A stretch of DNA of 64,000 bases from contig CAJFCJ010000006.1 in the NCBI GenBank assembly GCA_904063045.1, forward strand, positions 3,240,408 through 3,304,407, in the 5' to 3' direction. Shown here piece after piece: positions 35,112 through 48,207 of this stretch (within the stretch, counting starts at the first letter, position 1; every line of letters begins with the position of its first letter). The position numbers were made by a program, and so were the translations under genes. The stretch comes from Dimorphilus gyrociliatus (Eukaryota > Annelida > Polychaeta > Dinophilidae). Below the pieces are notes generated by a model. It ran no database searches. It had not been told where the DNA came from and worked only from the letters and a program-made list of their open reading frames with translations.

Positions 35112-38100
35112 ATGGCTCTTAGAAATTTTCGAGTTTACCATAAATTATCACCGCCCTATAGTGTCCTTTTGGAAAAAAAGTCAAAGGATGGGAAAAGAGA
35201 TGAAACTCTCTTATTTGAATCCGGTGCTATAGCTGTTTTAAGTAAGTTTCTATTATTAACACTTATATTCAACAGTAATCTATTATCTAACATATTCAAC
35301 ATTTCAACATAGACGCCGATGAGACCGAGCAGGTTATGAAAAACTATCTAAAAGCTATGGACGCTTATGGATGTCTTGGAGTATTACCAATAACAATAGG
35401 TATAGTTAAGGAACTAGTCTACCACTTGCAATATGTATTGTGTTTGAGATTTATTGAAACGATCATTAGTCATACTTCCATTTATCTATCTGTGAAAGAA
35501 CGATTATAGATAGTTTCTTCCTCTCCTCGAAATCCTGATTTTATTTGCTCTGGCAAATATTAAAAAGTCCTAATATGTTTTAAATATTTCTCTTTGAAGA
35601 ATTTCCTTTCATAAATAATTTTCTATACCATTAAAGATTATATAAAAGAATTTAACCGATATTCCATTATAAACTAATAATGTTTAAAATGTTAACGCGG
35701 AAACTGAGCAAAAATATTCAATATTCATCCACGTGTAGTACACATATTGACATATTGAAATTTCAATTAGCAAATCTCTTCCATTCTCATATTTTAATGA
35801 ATATCTTTATGTAATTCAATAATAAATTATTTACTTGATTTATGTAAAAATTCTGCCATATCAGCTGCAAATAAAATAAAATCAATTTTATGAAAACAGG
35901 CGATGAAACATTGCTGTACCTTGTGGTCGTTACTAATTCGTCTTCAATCGGGAAAATTGGAGATGCTGAGATATTTCGTATAACCAATACTAATTTTATA
36001 TCTTTAAGAAACTGCTTGCAAGAAGATGATAAGATATCAGAGGTAATAATTCTACTTAAAGCGGGGAATAATTAACTCTTCATTTGTATTTTTCATAGAT
36101 TAGAAAGCTATTAAATTCCGGAACGTTTTATTTTTCTTGGTCACCGGCGAGTTCTATTCAATTTGATCTAAGTTTATGCGCCCAAAAGGCTACTAAAGCT
36201 ACTGATACAGACAATCGATTTTTTTGGTGAGTTAATTTGCTCTTTTCATGTCCTCTGATTGATTGTAACTATTTATATAAAAAAAATAAAAAAAGATACG
36301 TTTGTCAAATTCAAAGGTAATTAAAGTCTTTCTTTTACATAAAAAAAGGAATCGAGCTCTTCATGTTTTACCTAAGAGATATGGTGTTGATGTTGATAAC
36401 TGGCTTATTAAAGTAATGTGCGGTGGAGTTGAAATGAGAACTGTGTATGCTGCGAATAGGTCGGCAAAAGCTTGCCTTATTTCAAGATTAAGTTGTGAAA
36501 GAGCTGGCACAAGATTTAATGTGAGAGGTGTTAATGATGATGGTCACGTTGCAAACTTTGTCGAAACAGAACAAGTCATATATTTAGATGACAAAATTTC
36601 TTCTCTAGTTCAAGTCAGAGGTTCAGTTCCATTGTTCTGGGAACAACCTGGCTTTCAAATGGGTTCTCATAAAATAAGAATGTCCAGAGGTTACGAGGCT
36701 TCCGCCCCTGCTTTTGATAGACATCTTAATCAATTAAAAGAGTTGTATGGAAACCAAACTCTAATCAATCTTTTAGGTAGTAAGGAAGGAGAGCACATGT
36801 TAAGTCAGCAATACATTGTAAGTTTGTTTTCCCTATATTTTCATATCAATACTTCAATACAATTACATTAGAAAAATTTTAACACCTCTCTTGTGACAGA
36901 ATCACCACAGAGCTTCTCCTCATCATGAAGATATTCCTATGGAATCATTTGATTATCATAGCGAATGTCGCGGAGGGAATCTTAAGAATTTGGACAAGCT
37001 TAAGCGCAGGATTCTTCCAAGACTATTGCAATTTTCCTTTTTCGGCTGCGATGGTTCAAGAATTGATTTAAACCAAAGCGGAACAGGCCGAACAAATTGC
37101 GTTGATTGCCTTGATAGGACGAATTCTGTGCAATCAATTATTGGTCTTGAGGTAAACATCTTCTCTCTTATACCATAATCGTATTTTTCTTTACCCCGAC
37201 ATCAATAATTTAAAATATTTATTCTTAGTCGAGAGTTTTTCTCATTTATATACTAATGGAAGTCTCAATGGATCAGAGATTACTCGCCATTCGCCCAAAA
37301 GTTCTCTTTAACATGAATTTACATATATCTTTTGGACTTTATGCTAACTAATCATTCTTACTTTCTCCAATTCAAAAGAAATTTTGATAATTTTGTCAAT
37401 TTCAAACGTCTAGAATTCAGTACTAAAAAAAATAATATGCAGTTCACTTATTGATTTTTTTGTAGCCATCGTTTTTTCGTTAACGTGCCCTGTCTAATAA
37501 TTCCAATAATTTACAGTCTTTGTGCTGTCGTAAATCTTTAATTTGAAATGTACGTAATTAAAATATGCACTTATCTCTTTTAGCTCGTGGCAAAACAATT
37601 AGAATACTTGGATATTACGTCAAAACAACTCGTTTCCCGATTTCAAGAATTATATAAGCAAATGTGGATTAATAACGGAGATCATATCAGTAGGATTTAT
37701 GCTGGAACGGGCGCTTTGGGAGGAGGACGATCAAAAGCCAGCGATGCTGCTAGATCGGCTAGTAGAACAGTCCAGAATAATTTTCTAGACAGTTCGAAAC
37801 AGGAAGCTATTGATATTTTATTATTGGGGTCAACATTACGGGGAGATATCACGGATAAAGCGAGGGCTCTCTTAACCCCAACCTCATTACATGGTACACA
37901 TACTAAATAACTTATATTCTTTTTATGAGAGTTCTTTTAACTTTAATATTGTAGTTTCGATTCTAATTTGTATTTACACGCTTTTGACACTCTAAAATTT
38001 ACAAAGCAGGATGAAGTCGATTTAGAAAATATGAATATGTACTGTAGTATTGGTAGGTGATAGATAGTTGTACGCTATTAGAATAGGATATCAAATTTTA

Positions 38101-41100
38101 ATTAATTTGCAACGGTTTTATATAAGAATAATGATTTCTCTTTTTACTAATTATATTTTGAGTAGTGGGTACCAATTGATGTCTAAAATTATAAGATTAA
38201 CGAATTCTACTAATATGGATATTTATATTTTTAATTATATTTATTGACTGCATTTAGTGACGTTATTTCTGCAATAACTGCGTAATATAAATCAGACATT
38301 ACAATTAATCTAGCTTTTTAACAAGTGACATTTATAATCATTTTTTATTTATGTAAAATTACTTTCCTAAGCCTCTCCGTCTATTCTGCGAACAATGGTT
38401 GAGAGACATTCTGATTATACATATTCTGAAAAGCTTCGCATAAGTGTTGGAACTTGGAATGTGAACGGTGGTAAACATTTTAGATCTATTGCTCACAAGC
38501 ATGAATCTATAACTGACTGGCTATTAGATCTACCAAAGTTAACTCGTGAAAGTAGACCAGGTATGCTAAGTACCAGGCACTATCTGATATAACTACCTTA
38601 ATTAAAAAAAATAGAAAGATAAGTTTGTCAATATAAAAATATTGCGCTTTTATAGAACTTCTACGAAACAATATAAACTATGATAGACCTGTTGACATTT
38701 ATGCGATTGGCTTTCAAGAAATTATTGATTTAAATGCAAGTAATATTATGAATGCAAGGTAATGAATGTCTACTGCTTTCTTTATTAAACCTGTTTTTTA
38801 TATTATATATTACGAAAAGTAAAAATAATCTAATTATCTTATTCTAGCACAACAAATCAAAGAGAATGGGGAAAGTATCTTCAAGATATTATTTCAAGAG
38901 ATCACAAATACGTTCTTCTGACATCTATACAATTAGTCGGAGTTTGCCTATATATATTCATTAGACCTAAGCATGCTCCTTTTATCCGGTAATTAATTTC
39001 TTTTACATGAAACAAAAATTAATTATAAAGAGGAAATCTTTCTTTAGTGACGTCGGTGTAGACTCAGTTAAAACTGGTTTAGGAGGAGCCGCTGGCAACA
39101 AAGGAGGAGTTGCAATACGCTTTGTGATGCATCATAATTCCTTTGTTTTTGTTTGTTCACATTTAAGTGCAGGACAATCTCATATGCAAGCTAGAAACCA
39201 AGAATTTCATGAGATTGCCCAGAAACTACATTTTCCAATGGTAAATTTCAATTTACAATATTTCTTTATATTTTTTGCTTACAAAAGAAAGAGTACCATT
39301 TGTTTAAAAAGAAAGTCATATACGTGACATGGAAATTTTAGACTTCCCTCGGGTTTTAATCTGATTGGGAACTGATATACCAGACTATGACTAAGTTAAC
39401 CAGAAACAAGGTTCAATGATCAAGATAAATCGATCTTACAATGAGAATCTGTACAAAAAAATGAACAAGATTTATTTATCGAAGTAGCGTTAATGATCTA
39501 TATGTTCTTTCCAATTGATTTATTTTAATGCAATTTTCTAAAATAAGATGTGCTACGTGTGCTATTGAAGCAATGAGGCAGATAGCGACTGTTGTATAAT
39601 AATTATCCATTATCTCTGTTATTAAAGCCAGTTTTTGTTTATATCTTTTCAGGAACTCTGTAGAGTAAGTGCTGTCGTATAAAAAGATATTGTGCATGCC
39701 ACAGTTCTATGTAGTTTATATTTTTCTACTCACTTTAACTTTTTAGCATGTTAGTTGTAGACTCACTGAGAACGTATATTGCTATTCAAAGAAGTTTGAA
39801 TAACAAGCTAGTAGTGTCGAATTGTAGAACAAGCACAATATAAAGAAAGATGTCACACTTATAGTCTGAGTTTATGAGAGATTTGTGCTCCTTCTAACGA
39901 ATTATATTTTTTGTTATTCTAACAGGGTAGAACCATTAGCTCTCACGATTACATAATATGGTGTGGAGATTTAAATTATAGAATTGATATGCCAAATAGT
40001 GAAGTAAGGGAGGCGATAAAACATGGTGAATACGAAACATTAATGGCAGAAGATCAATTACTCAAACAAAGAAACCTGGGAAGCGTTTTCAAGGGGTTCT
40101 TAGAATTTCCTACAAACTTTGCTCCGACTTACAAATATGATTTATTCTGTAATGATTATGACACCAGTGAAAAAAATCGCATTCCTGCCTGGACCGATCG
40201 TATACTCATTCGAAAAAAACCATGGCCTAAATACATTGGTAAATAGTCTGGATTTTTTTTTATCTTACATTAAAGTTACCGTTTATTTTACAAAGGTGAG
40301 GAATCAGCTGAGCCAAATGAGGGAATCACACAAATGCTTTATAATCGAGCTGAGTTAAAGACGTCTGATCATAGACCAGTGTTGGCTCTCTACGATGTTG
40401 AACTTATCCGTGTGAATAGTGAGAGACGTTTTGACGTCTATGATGAAGTAATATCCCTTCAAGGACCATCGGATGCAACTGTGGTGGTTTTTTATTCGGA
40501 CAATGCTGGAATGGATGATGAAAGCTTCCAAAATATAATACAAGTTATTGGGGCTTCTGGTAATATTATTTTAGTGCGATTCGTGGAACAGAGTACCCTT
40601 ATAACTTTTTCATCGGGTAAAGAAGCCTTGGAAGCTGTCAAAAGTGACGGTTTAAGTATAGGTGGTAGAGAAATGCGTGTAACCTTGAAAACAGGCGATT
40701 GGAAGCAGATTTTACAGAGAGAAATGAAATTAGCAGATATTTGTGATGAACCTGTTGCTGATGAAGCTGAAGAAGTCGAAGATGATGTTCCAGAGTTGAG
40801 CAGTTCTACTGATCGTCGCTCTAAATTTATCAAGAGGTTATCTTTATTAAGAGAAGATTCCAACTTCCCAACTATGTCCTTTGATGTTGACGGTAATATT
40901 TAATTTTTTCTATATTATCTAATTTACAGTGTCTATCAGTCCATTAGTCTAAAAACAGTAATTTAAAGTACATAAAAGATAACAGTTTTCTAACTTATTT
41001 AACTCAAATATTTTATAGTAAATGAAAATCTTATAGACCTCAAATCTCCAAGTAAGAATCATTTAGCTTCTGACAAATCGCTGTTTATCTAACAAATCTC

Positions 41101-42195
41101 CCGCTTCAAAAAATCGTTCACTATTTTACAGTCAGCTTTACTGACCTTTTAAAATTCTCCTGCTATACAAATTTGAAGTTGAAATCAGAATTTCTCAAGA
41201 GTTGGCAGCAATCATGTGAACGGTTTAACACGAATAGAATATAAGTCGGCGAAAATTGATTTGCATAATTTTTTTTTTTACTCCACGATCATTTGGGCGC
41301 TTTGATTTCATTTTCATTGATTTTGAAATTTCATTTTTCAACTTAATGAGTTATCTATTAAATTCTTTATTCAAGTACTATTTAAAAAATTTAACAAATT
41401 TATTTGTTTTTTGATTTAAGGAGTCAAAATTTTATAATTAATATTTACAATAGATGAAGACGAAGAAGCAGTAACAGGAAAATCTAAATCCCGTGAGCCT
41501 AGTCCAAGGCCAGAAGACAACGAAAATCGCCAGAGTTCTGTAAAAGTATGTATTTACTTTTCAAAGAAAACTGATTGGACTAGAAGTAATTTTATTTCCT
41601 TCAGAAACCGGATAAACCGAAGCCTCCGGAGCGACCGGCTGCACCTCCTGCCAGGCCACCTCCCCCTGCTCCAAATCGTCCTGCTCCACCAGTAAATCGA
41701 CCTACATCAGTTCTAATGAGGAATCATCCTACTGGATCAAAGCAGACCATGCAGGTATGATTTCGAGTTATCTAGACATGAGCTATTATTGATATTGTAA
41801 ATTTAAAGGCAAGTCGAATAAGTCAACCTGTTGATGTCGTTCATCGTCATGCTTCTAATCCAGCTGAAATGAAAGAACTTATAAACAGCTTGATGAGTCC
41901 TACAAGTCCGACATCAGCAAATCTCCCAGCTCCAATGCAACCCCAGAAACCATCTCCGCCAGCAACCGATAAATCGACACCAACGACTCCGCCTAAACCA
42001 GCTCCACGATCGGCTAGCTCAAATTCCTTAAGTGAAAAGGCGACTCCAGCTGTTCCACCAAGAAGAGATGTACCTCCTGTCGCGGCACCTAGAAATTCTA
42101 TGTCCCCTGAGGATAGTTCTAATAAAACTGTTCCTCCTGTTCCTGCTAGACCTAATGCACCGCCAGCAGTTCCACCAAGGAACTTTCAAAGTTAG
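35112..42195 (+). CDS. SYNJ1: Synaptojanin, phosphoinositide phosphatase
   Basis: Seventeen exons join to 1,238 residues: 35112-35241, 35313-35399, 35900-36042, 36099-36226, 36349-36817, 36900-37151, 37584-37893, 38372-38560, 38656-38758, 38848-38988, 39048-39240, 39926-40238, 40296-40892, 41019-41051, 41454-41545, 41605-41754, 41809-42195. Domain order is Sac1 (about 1-500), with the CX5RT loop CVDCLDRT at about 386, then the inositol 5-phosphatase (about 515-850; [58 protein letters not shown]), an RRM-like domain ([13 protein letters not shown]...) and a Pro-rich tail with PxxP and PPVPxRP motifs for SH3 partners. It dephosphorylates PI(4,5)P2 during clathrin-coat removal at synapses. Both catalytic loops are intact. 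Introns of 400-690 bp interrupt the gene, longer than is usual here. Confidence 0.95.
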
Positions 42196-42809
42196 AATTC
42201 CATGTTGTGCCATTGAGATAATTAGTAACATTCCATTGCAATAACAGTGTCATATTAAACGGATAAATCAACTTCATGTAAACGCCTGGGCATAGATCAG
42301 AATATAGAAGTATTCAATAGTATGTTTTTACTCAAAGTAGGATTTAACTGACAAAAATTCTATTTATGCTCAGGTAGCTTGCATCCGAATAGTAAATTCG
42401 TACAAAGTGTTAGAAAGTTGATCTATTTCTCTTAGTTGTGCGAATTCTTTATTTTCTAGTCGGATAATGTTCTAGCTAATTATCACAAGAAAAATGTTTA
42501 GAAACTTGCAAAATGTTTAAATAAGGTTGGAAAAGGAAATAAACAATTTTTTTCCAAATAAAGTCGTTACGTAAGTGGTGATATTGTATTTTCCGTCACG
42601 TGACTGAGTTATAAATAACATATAATATTAAATCAATTACTTGAAATTAAATCAAACCATCTTGGAGTAAGAAAGGGTAATCTCATGCAAAAGATATACT
42701 TCACCAGTTGACGGTGAAGTGAGCGATATTTCATTAATATACAATGCCACGAATTCAGGCCTAATTCTTGTTTAGTAAAAAACAGACCACGTCTCTCTGA
42801 TCTGGAGAA
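42196..42809. other. Intergenic, synaptojanin to glutaminase
   Basis: About 610 bp between two plus-strand genes. An aataaa hexamer near 42540 could be the synaptojanin polyadenylation signal. No other feature was seen. Confidence 0.4.
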
Positions 42810-45229
42810 ATGTTAAAAACAGTCTTCTCAATTCGAACTCATATTGTGAGATCTTCAGATAGAATTTGTAGAAGACGTTTTTCAGCCCATTTTAAGGAAC
42901 AGAATGCATATAATTTGGCTATAAATGATGAACAAAAGGAAAAGTAAGATGTGTTTTTGTTATCAGACACTAAAAATAAGGTATATTTAGTAAAAATGAA
43001 CAATATAAATAACATAACAACCGAAGGACATTATTAATATAACTTTAGAAATTGTTCATTTTATGAACGACTAAATGACTAAACGCTTTTAAGGATACGC
43101 TTATTTCAAAGAATTTATATAAAGAATAAAGCTATACAAGTAATTTTAATCTTTAATATTTCTCAATGAAATAGTCACCGTGTATATAAATATAAATAGT
43201 AATGTGTCCTCAATTGATAATAGTAAAAAAGATCAAAACTAAATTGAATAAACAATTAAATTCATTGCTGAATACACTAAATATAATGTGTACGCAGAAC
43301 AATTTATTGAACACTATTCCAAAAATTAGATCAAATGCTTTATTTAATCCATTGTGTACTGTTTCCCGAACTTTTGTATTTAAAAAACTTGGTTGGTAAA
43401 ATAGAAAATAGCAGTTACGAAAACATTTTGCTCGGAATAAAAACCTGTTTGTCTTAAGTGGAATATAGCTTGTTTTTAAATAATCTATCAATCTAAACAG
43501 ATTAGTTAATAGCTATAAATCAATTGAGGATCAACTGTTCGAAGCCCTGAAAAATGAAAATAATACTATTTCAATACGAAAATTTATTTCAGTAAGTTAT
43601 AATTAAATTAAATTAATTAATTAATCATATATTTTTTTAATTATTAATTAATTAATCTCTTTTTTATAGGCTTTAGAGTCGGCTGGACTTAAAGATGATG
43701 ATCCAAGATTGAAAGAGTGTTTCAAGAAAATATCTGAGTTACAATCTTCAACAAATCCTAAGAAGAGACAATTGTTAAAAAATGGTCTGACAAAGGAGGC
43801 TTTTACAGAATGTGTTAAAGAAAATATCATGTTAATTAGAAGGGTATTTGCAAGTGAACTGGTTATTCCAGAATTTTCTGAATTTATTGATAATGTGGAG
43901 GAAATATATTATAACACAAGAGCTATACGACAAGGAAAGGTTTCAGACTATATACCTCAATTAAAAAAAGTTGATCCCAATATTTGGGGCGTCTCTTTAT
44001 GTACAACTGATGGGCAGAGACACTCTATTGGAGATGCTAAACAGCCATTTTGTTTACAAGCAATAAGTAAACCTCTGAATTATGCAATTGCATTAAACGA
44101 CGTGGGACCTGAAAAAGTCCATCGTTATATTGGTCACGAACCGAGCGGTGAAAGCTCCAATGAAATAAAACTAGGTATAAACAATAAACCTCACAATCCA
44201 ATGATAAATGCTGGTGCCATAGTAAATGTGTCTCTCTTAAAAACTAACATGAGCATCGCTGGAAGATTTGATTACATTACTCAAGAATATAAGAGATTAT
44301 CGGGGAATGGATTTCTAAGCTTTAATAATCCCTCGTTAGTATAGGAGATTTTGAGTGTAAGAGAATATAAAATACATTTATAATGTTCATTTAACAGATT
44401 TCTGTCGGAAAGAGAAACGTCGTATAGAAATTACGCTCTCGGCCATTATCTTAGGGAAAATAAATGTTTCCCCGAGAATATAAATCTCAGTGAAACTCTT
44501 GACTTATACTTTCAGCTTTGTTCCTCTGAAGTAACCTGTGAAAGTGCGTCCATCATTGCCGCTACTTTAGCAAATGCTGGAATTTGTCCTATTACCGGAG
44601 ATAAAATTTTGAGTACAGTCTCAGTTCAAAATACTCTTTCATTAATGCATTCCTGTGGTATGTATGACTACAGTGGACAATGGGCCTTTCATATTGGGCT
44701 TCCTGCCAAAGCTAGTATAGCTGGAGCAATTCTTATTGTTGTCCCTAATGTGATGGGCATAGCTCTATTGTCTCCACGGCTAGATTGCCATGGAAATAGC
44801 GTAAGAGGAGTTGAGTTCTCGAAAGAACTCATAAAGCTTTTTAATTTCCACAACTATGACAGTCTCAACCAAATTGACAGGAAAGCGAATCCTAGAAGAC
44901 ATCATCACGAAAGAAAAGGTCAGCAGACAGTAACCCTACTTTTTGGATCTTATAAAGGAGATGTATCAGCATTAACAAGGCAATATCTATTAGATATAGA
45001 CATGAATCAAGCTGATTACGATGGAAGAACTGCTTTACACATTGCTGCTGCAGAGGGTCATATTGAATGCGTTGAATTTCTAGTTAACATTTGTAAAGTT
45101 GATCTGATGCCCAAAGACAGATGGGGATTTACACCTCTCGATGATGCTATAAAATTCAAGAAATCTGAAGTTAGGAATTTTTTAGAAGCGAAATGTGAAG
45201 AATTAAATTACAGTTTTAGCAATAAGTGA
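42810..45229 (+). CDS. GLS: Glutaminase, kidney/GLS type with ankyrin repeats; catalytic Ser replaced by Ala
   Basis: Exons 42810-42943, 43513-43591, 43670-44334 and 44398-45229 join to 569 residues. Exon 1 codes a basic mitochondrial-targeting-like start ([20 protein letters not shown]). Next come the GLS helical N-domain, the serine-dependent beta-lactamase-like glutaminase fold (about 165-445) and C-terminal ankyrin repeats ([35 protein letters not shown]). Active-site residues seen: Tyr in DYIPQL, Asn in NPMINAGAI, Glu and Asn in SERETSYRN, Tyr in LYFQLC and Tyr in MYDYSGQW. The SxxK motif, however, reads QAISKPL: the nucleophile position (human Ser286) is Ala202, with the general-base Lys205 kept. 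The family normally turns glutamine into glutamate plus ammonia; without the nucleophile this product may be inactive or altered. The frame is otherwise intact, so this is not a decayed gene. Confidence 0.95.
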
Positions 45230-45539
45230 AAGATGACCGTTGTTGAATTTAAAAATTAACTATTAGAAGAAAAACTTACAAATAATCTCATAGAAGTTAT
45301 TTTTTTGCTTCTTTCACCTTGTGCCATTTGTTCTGTTTTAAAATGTTTATGAATCTATTTTCTTTGTTATCCTGCTTAAATAATAAAAAGTAGCAATAAA
45401 AACAAATAAAAAAATGAATAAGTTAATGATGGCGGTCGGGATAAACTGGTATTGTTCATCTGGTAGATGGCAGCATTCAAAGTATACCTTTCTGGGCTGG
45501 AACAAAAGTGCTACATTAAAGGAAAGAGTTTCTCTTACA
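45230..45539. other. Intergenic, glutaminase to CAMLG
   Basis: 310 bp with aataaa hexamers near 45380-45410 that fit glutaminase polyadenylation. A run of codons in frame with the CAMLG start extends to 45414, but the ATG at 45540 matches the family start better. Confidence 0.4.
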
Positions 45540-46507
45540 ATGTCTGATAGTGACGTAAGAGCTCATCAGAGAGCTGCACGAAGGAAGAAAATTCTCTCAA
45601 ATCCAAAAAGCAGACTTGAAAGAATTGCTAAACCAGGTAATTTCCTAAGAGAACGAGAACATGCTGTAATTTTTTTTATCAGCTTTATTTAGTCTTTTAA
45701 AATCATATCAGTTTCTTTAATTTTTACTAAAGATTTAAAGCCAAATGACTTAACTAACTTGGATGAGGAAGATCTATCATACAAGTTTGGAGAACTTGAG
45801 AATAACGATCCATCCGAGAGTGAGAAGCTACCTCCCTCCACTGCTGAAGAACCGGTTGAAACAGAAAGAGATCAATTTTTATCTTCTCCCATAAGTTCGT
45901 GTATTATTTCATAGCTCTTTTACCTTTTCTAAGAGTATAGATCAAATTATTCCTATTATTTTTAACGCGAAATAAATGCTCTTAACGAAACTTTTTCATT
46001 CTCTTCCTTTAGATGAGCCACTTGTACCAGAAAAATTCGTTAAAGTTGATCATAACGAGGGAATCTATAGGAATTTTGCTATTTTAGTGATTTTAGGAAT
46101 CATTACACGAATACTTTTTTGCACTGGTTTTGGAAATTGCGTTCTTAAGGTGAAATCAGTTTTAATTCTTTCTTAAATCTTATTTATTGAATAAATTTTT
46201 CTATCTAGAATATTTGGGTTCCTTTTATACTAATGCAAATAGCGAAGTATAACTTGAAACGAAAAGAAAAGGTAAATAAATTGTACAACACTTTAAATCA
46301 AAATAAAAACATTCATTTGTTCTTTTTAAGAATGAGCCAGCTGCGGAGAAAGCTTCAGTCTTGGTAGCAGCTTTAATATTGTCTGGTGTAAAGGCTGGAT
46401 GGATAGAAAAATATAAATCGATTTTTACTGTGCTTTCTACTTTAATGAAAGATTTGATTATTTATTTTTTCAGCTTTTGCGTAACACATATAGTGATAAG
46501 TACATAA
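45540..46507 (+). CDS. CAMLG: CAMLG/GET2-like guided-entry-of-tail-anchored-protein receptor subunit
   Basis: Exons 45540-45636, 45733-45894, 46013-46149, 46209-46271 and 46331-46507 join to 211 residues (human CAMLG 296). The N-terminal basic helix (HQRAARRKKILSNPKSRLER) is the GET2/CAML docking motif for the TRC40/GET3 ATPase. An acidic, disordered linker follows, then three predicted TM segments: NFAILVILGIITRILFCTGF, NIWVPFILMQIA and KASVLVAALILSGVKAGWIE with DLIIYFFSFCVTHIVIS. These align with the C-terminal membrane domain of human CAMLG (TAALLLSG, DLCVYFF). With WRB/GET1 it inserts tail-anchored proteins in the ER membrane. The linker is shorter than in vertebrates. The gene ends 87 bp from the convergent SNTX-like gene. 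Confidence 0.88.
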
Positions 46508-46593
46508 AAAAACAATATCATTCATTTAACAATGATTTATATAATTCATTCTATCATTAATTTATAAAATAACTATAATATTAAGAGTTTACT

Positions 46594-48207
46594 TTAAAGA
46601 AGATTGCAAAATGAACTCTTGGATTTTGGCTTCTCTACCACAGCTGGCTTTTCCGGCTCAGGAAGTCCTTTTTTTATCATTACGGCATCTTTGTAATAGA
46701 GTATTGAAGCTCCAATATTGTGTTCTTCGTTGCTTTGATTAGGAGCGATAACATTAACTATAAATTTATAATCATCCTCTGTTTTATTTCTAAAGTCAAC
46801 GAAGTCGATGACTTTTGAATTGATATTGCGCCATATTTCTTTGTACCAAGCATCTTTTTGATAATTATCTAAATTTAACAGCTCCGAATTGTCTGGTTCG
46901 AATAAGAATTTATCCATCATATTTAATATATCATCTCCATCATATTCAATTCTTAATTCAAGGCAGACAACCTTGTTTGAACGAATTAAAATATTAGCTA
47001 ATTCACCATGTGTAGTCCTAAAACTTTCTTCGTCATCGGAACTTAGTCGTTCAGCAAAACCCTTTAAGATTGCCACCTCGTCGCGATACTCATTTATCCA
47101 TTTTTCTAGGACATCCTCCAAAAATGGACTTTTATTGTGATCCTCTACAATCTTTTCCAAGTCAGAATTATTGTTCGATCGTCTACTGAGGGGCACAATT
47201 TGTTTACATAGATTGATAAGATCGTCCTTATACTTTTTTACATTTTGTTTGAATTTTCTCAATCTACGATACATGTGCTCAAAATTTTGCGAAATCTCAT
47301 CTTCAAAGATTTCGTCTATGACAGATAAGCAACTGTCTAAGTATGATATCACATTTTCAAGAAAGGTTGTAAAAGCTTCTATATTTAATTTAGGAGCTTC
47401 ATTTCGCAGCTTTGCTGGTAGTGCATCGCCGCTCAAAAACGTTAGAGGAAGTAGATAAACTTCTTGAGGGACAGCTTTCACCTTATTCTCGCCTTCTAAG
47501 AAACTTGGTAAACTCCTGTAAAATTCAATTGCCTCCTCGAATGTTGTTGGATTTGATTCTAGCTGGCAATCGCAGAAAACTTTACATTTGACTTTAGAAA
47601 TTTCGTCAGAGTCTTCAGTCTTCGCCGAACTGCCAACTTTTGCTTTACCGCTATTAGTAAAAGTGTCAATTTCGGCTTTCAATTTACCTTTTATCTCATC
47701 CGTTTCCGATTTACCTGTTGTTTCTTGTTCAAAAACAATAAAAGCTTTCATGCCATAAGTTATACCAACAACAACGTGAGTTGCATAATCTATGTCTAAG
47801 TTTTCCGATCTTTCGATATTTTCAGGACTAGTATGATCTAATAATTGATCAAATCTTGTCGTACTTTTATAACGTAGTGTAACTCTTGCAACTTTTTCGG
47901 ACGTTTGCGTTTCATTCATGTATTTAGCAAACCCGCCAATTTCAGCTAAGCCTAGCATTAGAGATAGTTTCAACTGACCTTTAGCCTCAAGAGCCTCAAT
48001 TTTATTCTGAAAAGAATTCTCCACTTGAACATCAAAATCAGTGTAGGGATGCTCGTTAGTATCAATATCTGAATCAAGTTTCTCTCTCGACCATAGAGTC
48101 AAGCCAGGGACGATAGTATCACTATAAGCATTGTATAGCATACCCAGTTGAAAAGGGCGACCTAAAGCCTGAATAACTTCTGTTCCTTCAATATTACTAT
48201 TCTCCAT
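46594..48207 (-). CDS. Stonustoxin-family-like (SNTX/verrucotoxin domain) protein with CaaX end
   Basis: An intronless, intact frame of 537 residues in a region where neighbours have introns. The N-terminal third matches the SNTX/VTX family, including the hallmark LGRPFQLGMLYNAYSDTIVP near residues 15-35, GLAEIGGFAKYMNET, RVTLRYKSTTRFDQL and ATHVVVGITYGMKAFIVF. The domain resembles a MACPF/CDC relative. The C-terminal half is helical (LENVISYLDSCLSVIDEIFE) followed by a possible thioredoxin-like end, as in the fish proteins. There is no signal peptide, as in fish SNTX and in non-venom relatives. The protein ends SSFCNLL, a CaaX motif (CNLL) that would predict geranylgeranylation. Many SNTX-domain proteins occur in non-venomous animals, so toxicity should not be assumed. 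The gene is convergent with CAMLG. Confidence 0.87.
   Translation of the reverse strand: MENSNIEGTEVIQALGRPFQLGMLYNAYSDTIVPGLTLWSREKLDSDIDTNEHPYTDFDVQVENSFQNKIEALEAKGQLKLSLMLGLAEIGGFAKYMNETQTSEKVARVTLRYKSTTRFDQLLDHTSPENIERSENLDIDYATHVVVGITYGMKAFIVFEQETTGKSETDEIKGKLKAEIDTFTNSGKAKVGSSAKTEDSDEISKVKCKVFCDCQLESNPTTFEEAIEFYRSLPSFLEGENKVKAVPQEVYLLPLTFLSGDALPAKLRNEAPKLNIEAFTTFLENVISYLDSCLSVIDEIFEDEISQNFEHMYRRLRKFKQNVKKYKDDLINLCKQIVPLSRRSNNNSDLEKIVEDHNKSPFLEDVLEKWINEYRDEVAILKGFAERLSSDDEESFRTTHGELANILIRSNKVVCLELRIEYDGDDILNMMDKFLFEPDNSELLNLDNYQKDAWYKEIWRNINSKVIDFVDFRNKTEDDYKFIVNVIAPNQSNEEHNIGASILYYKDAVMIKKGLPEPEKPAVVEKPKSKSSFCNLL

Noticed and set aside
42944..43512. Open frames in the first glutaminase intron
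   Set aside because: They have no family match and are removed by a phase-2 intron that keeps the protein continuous.
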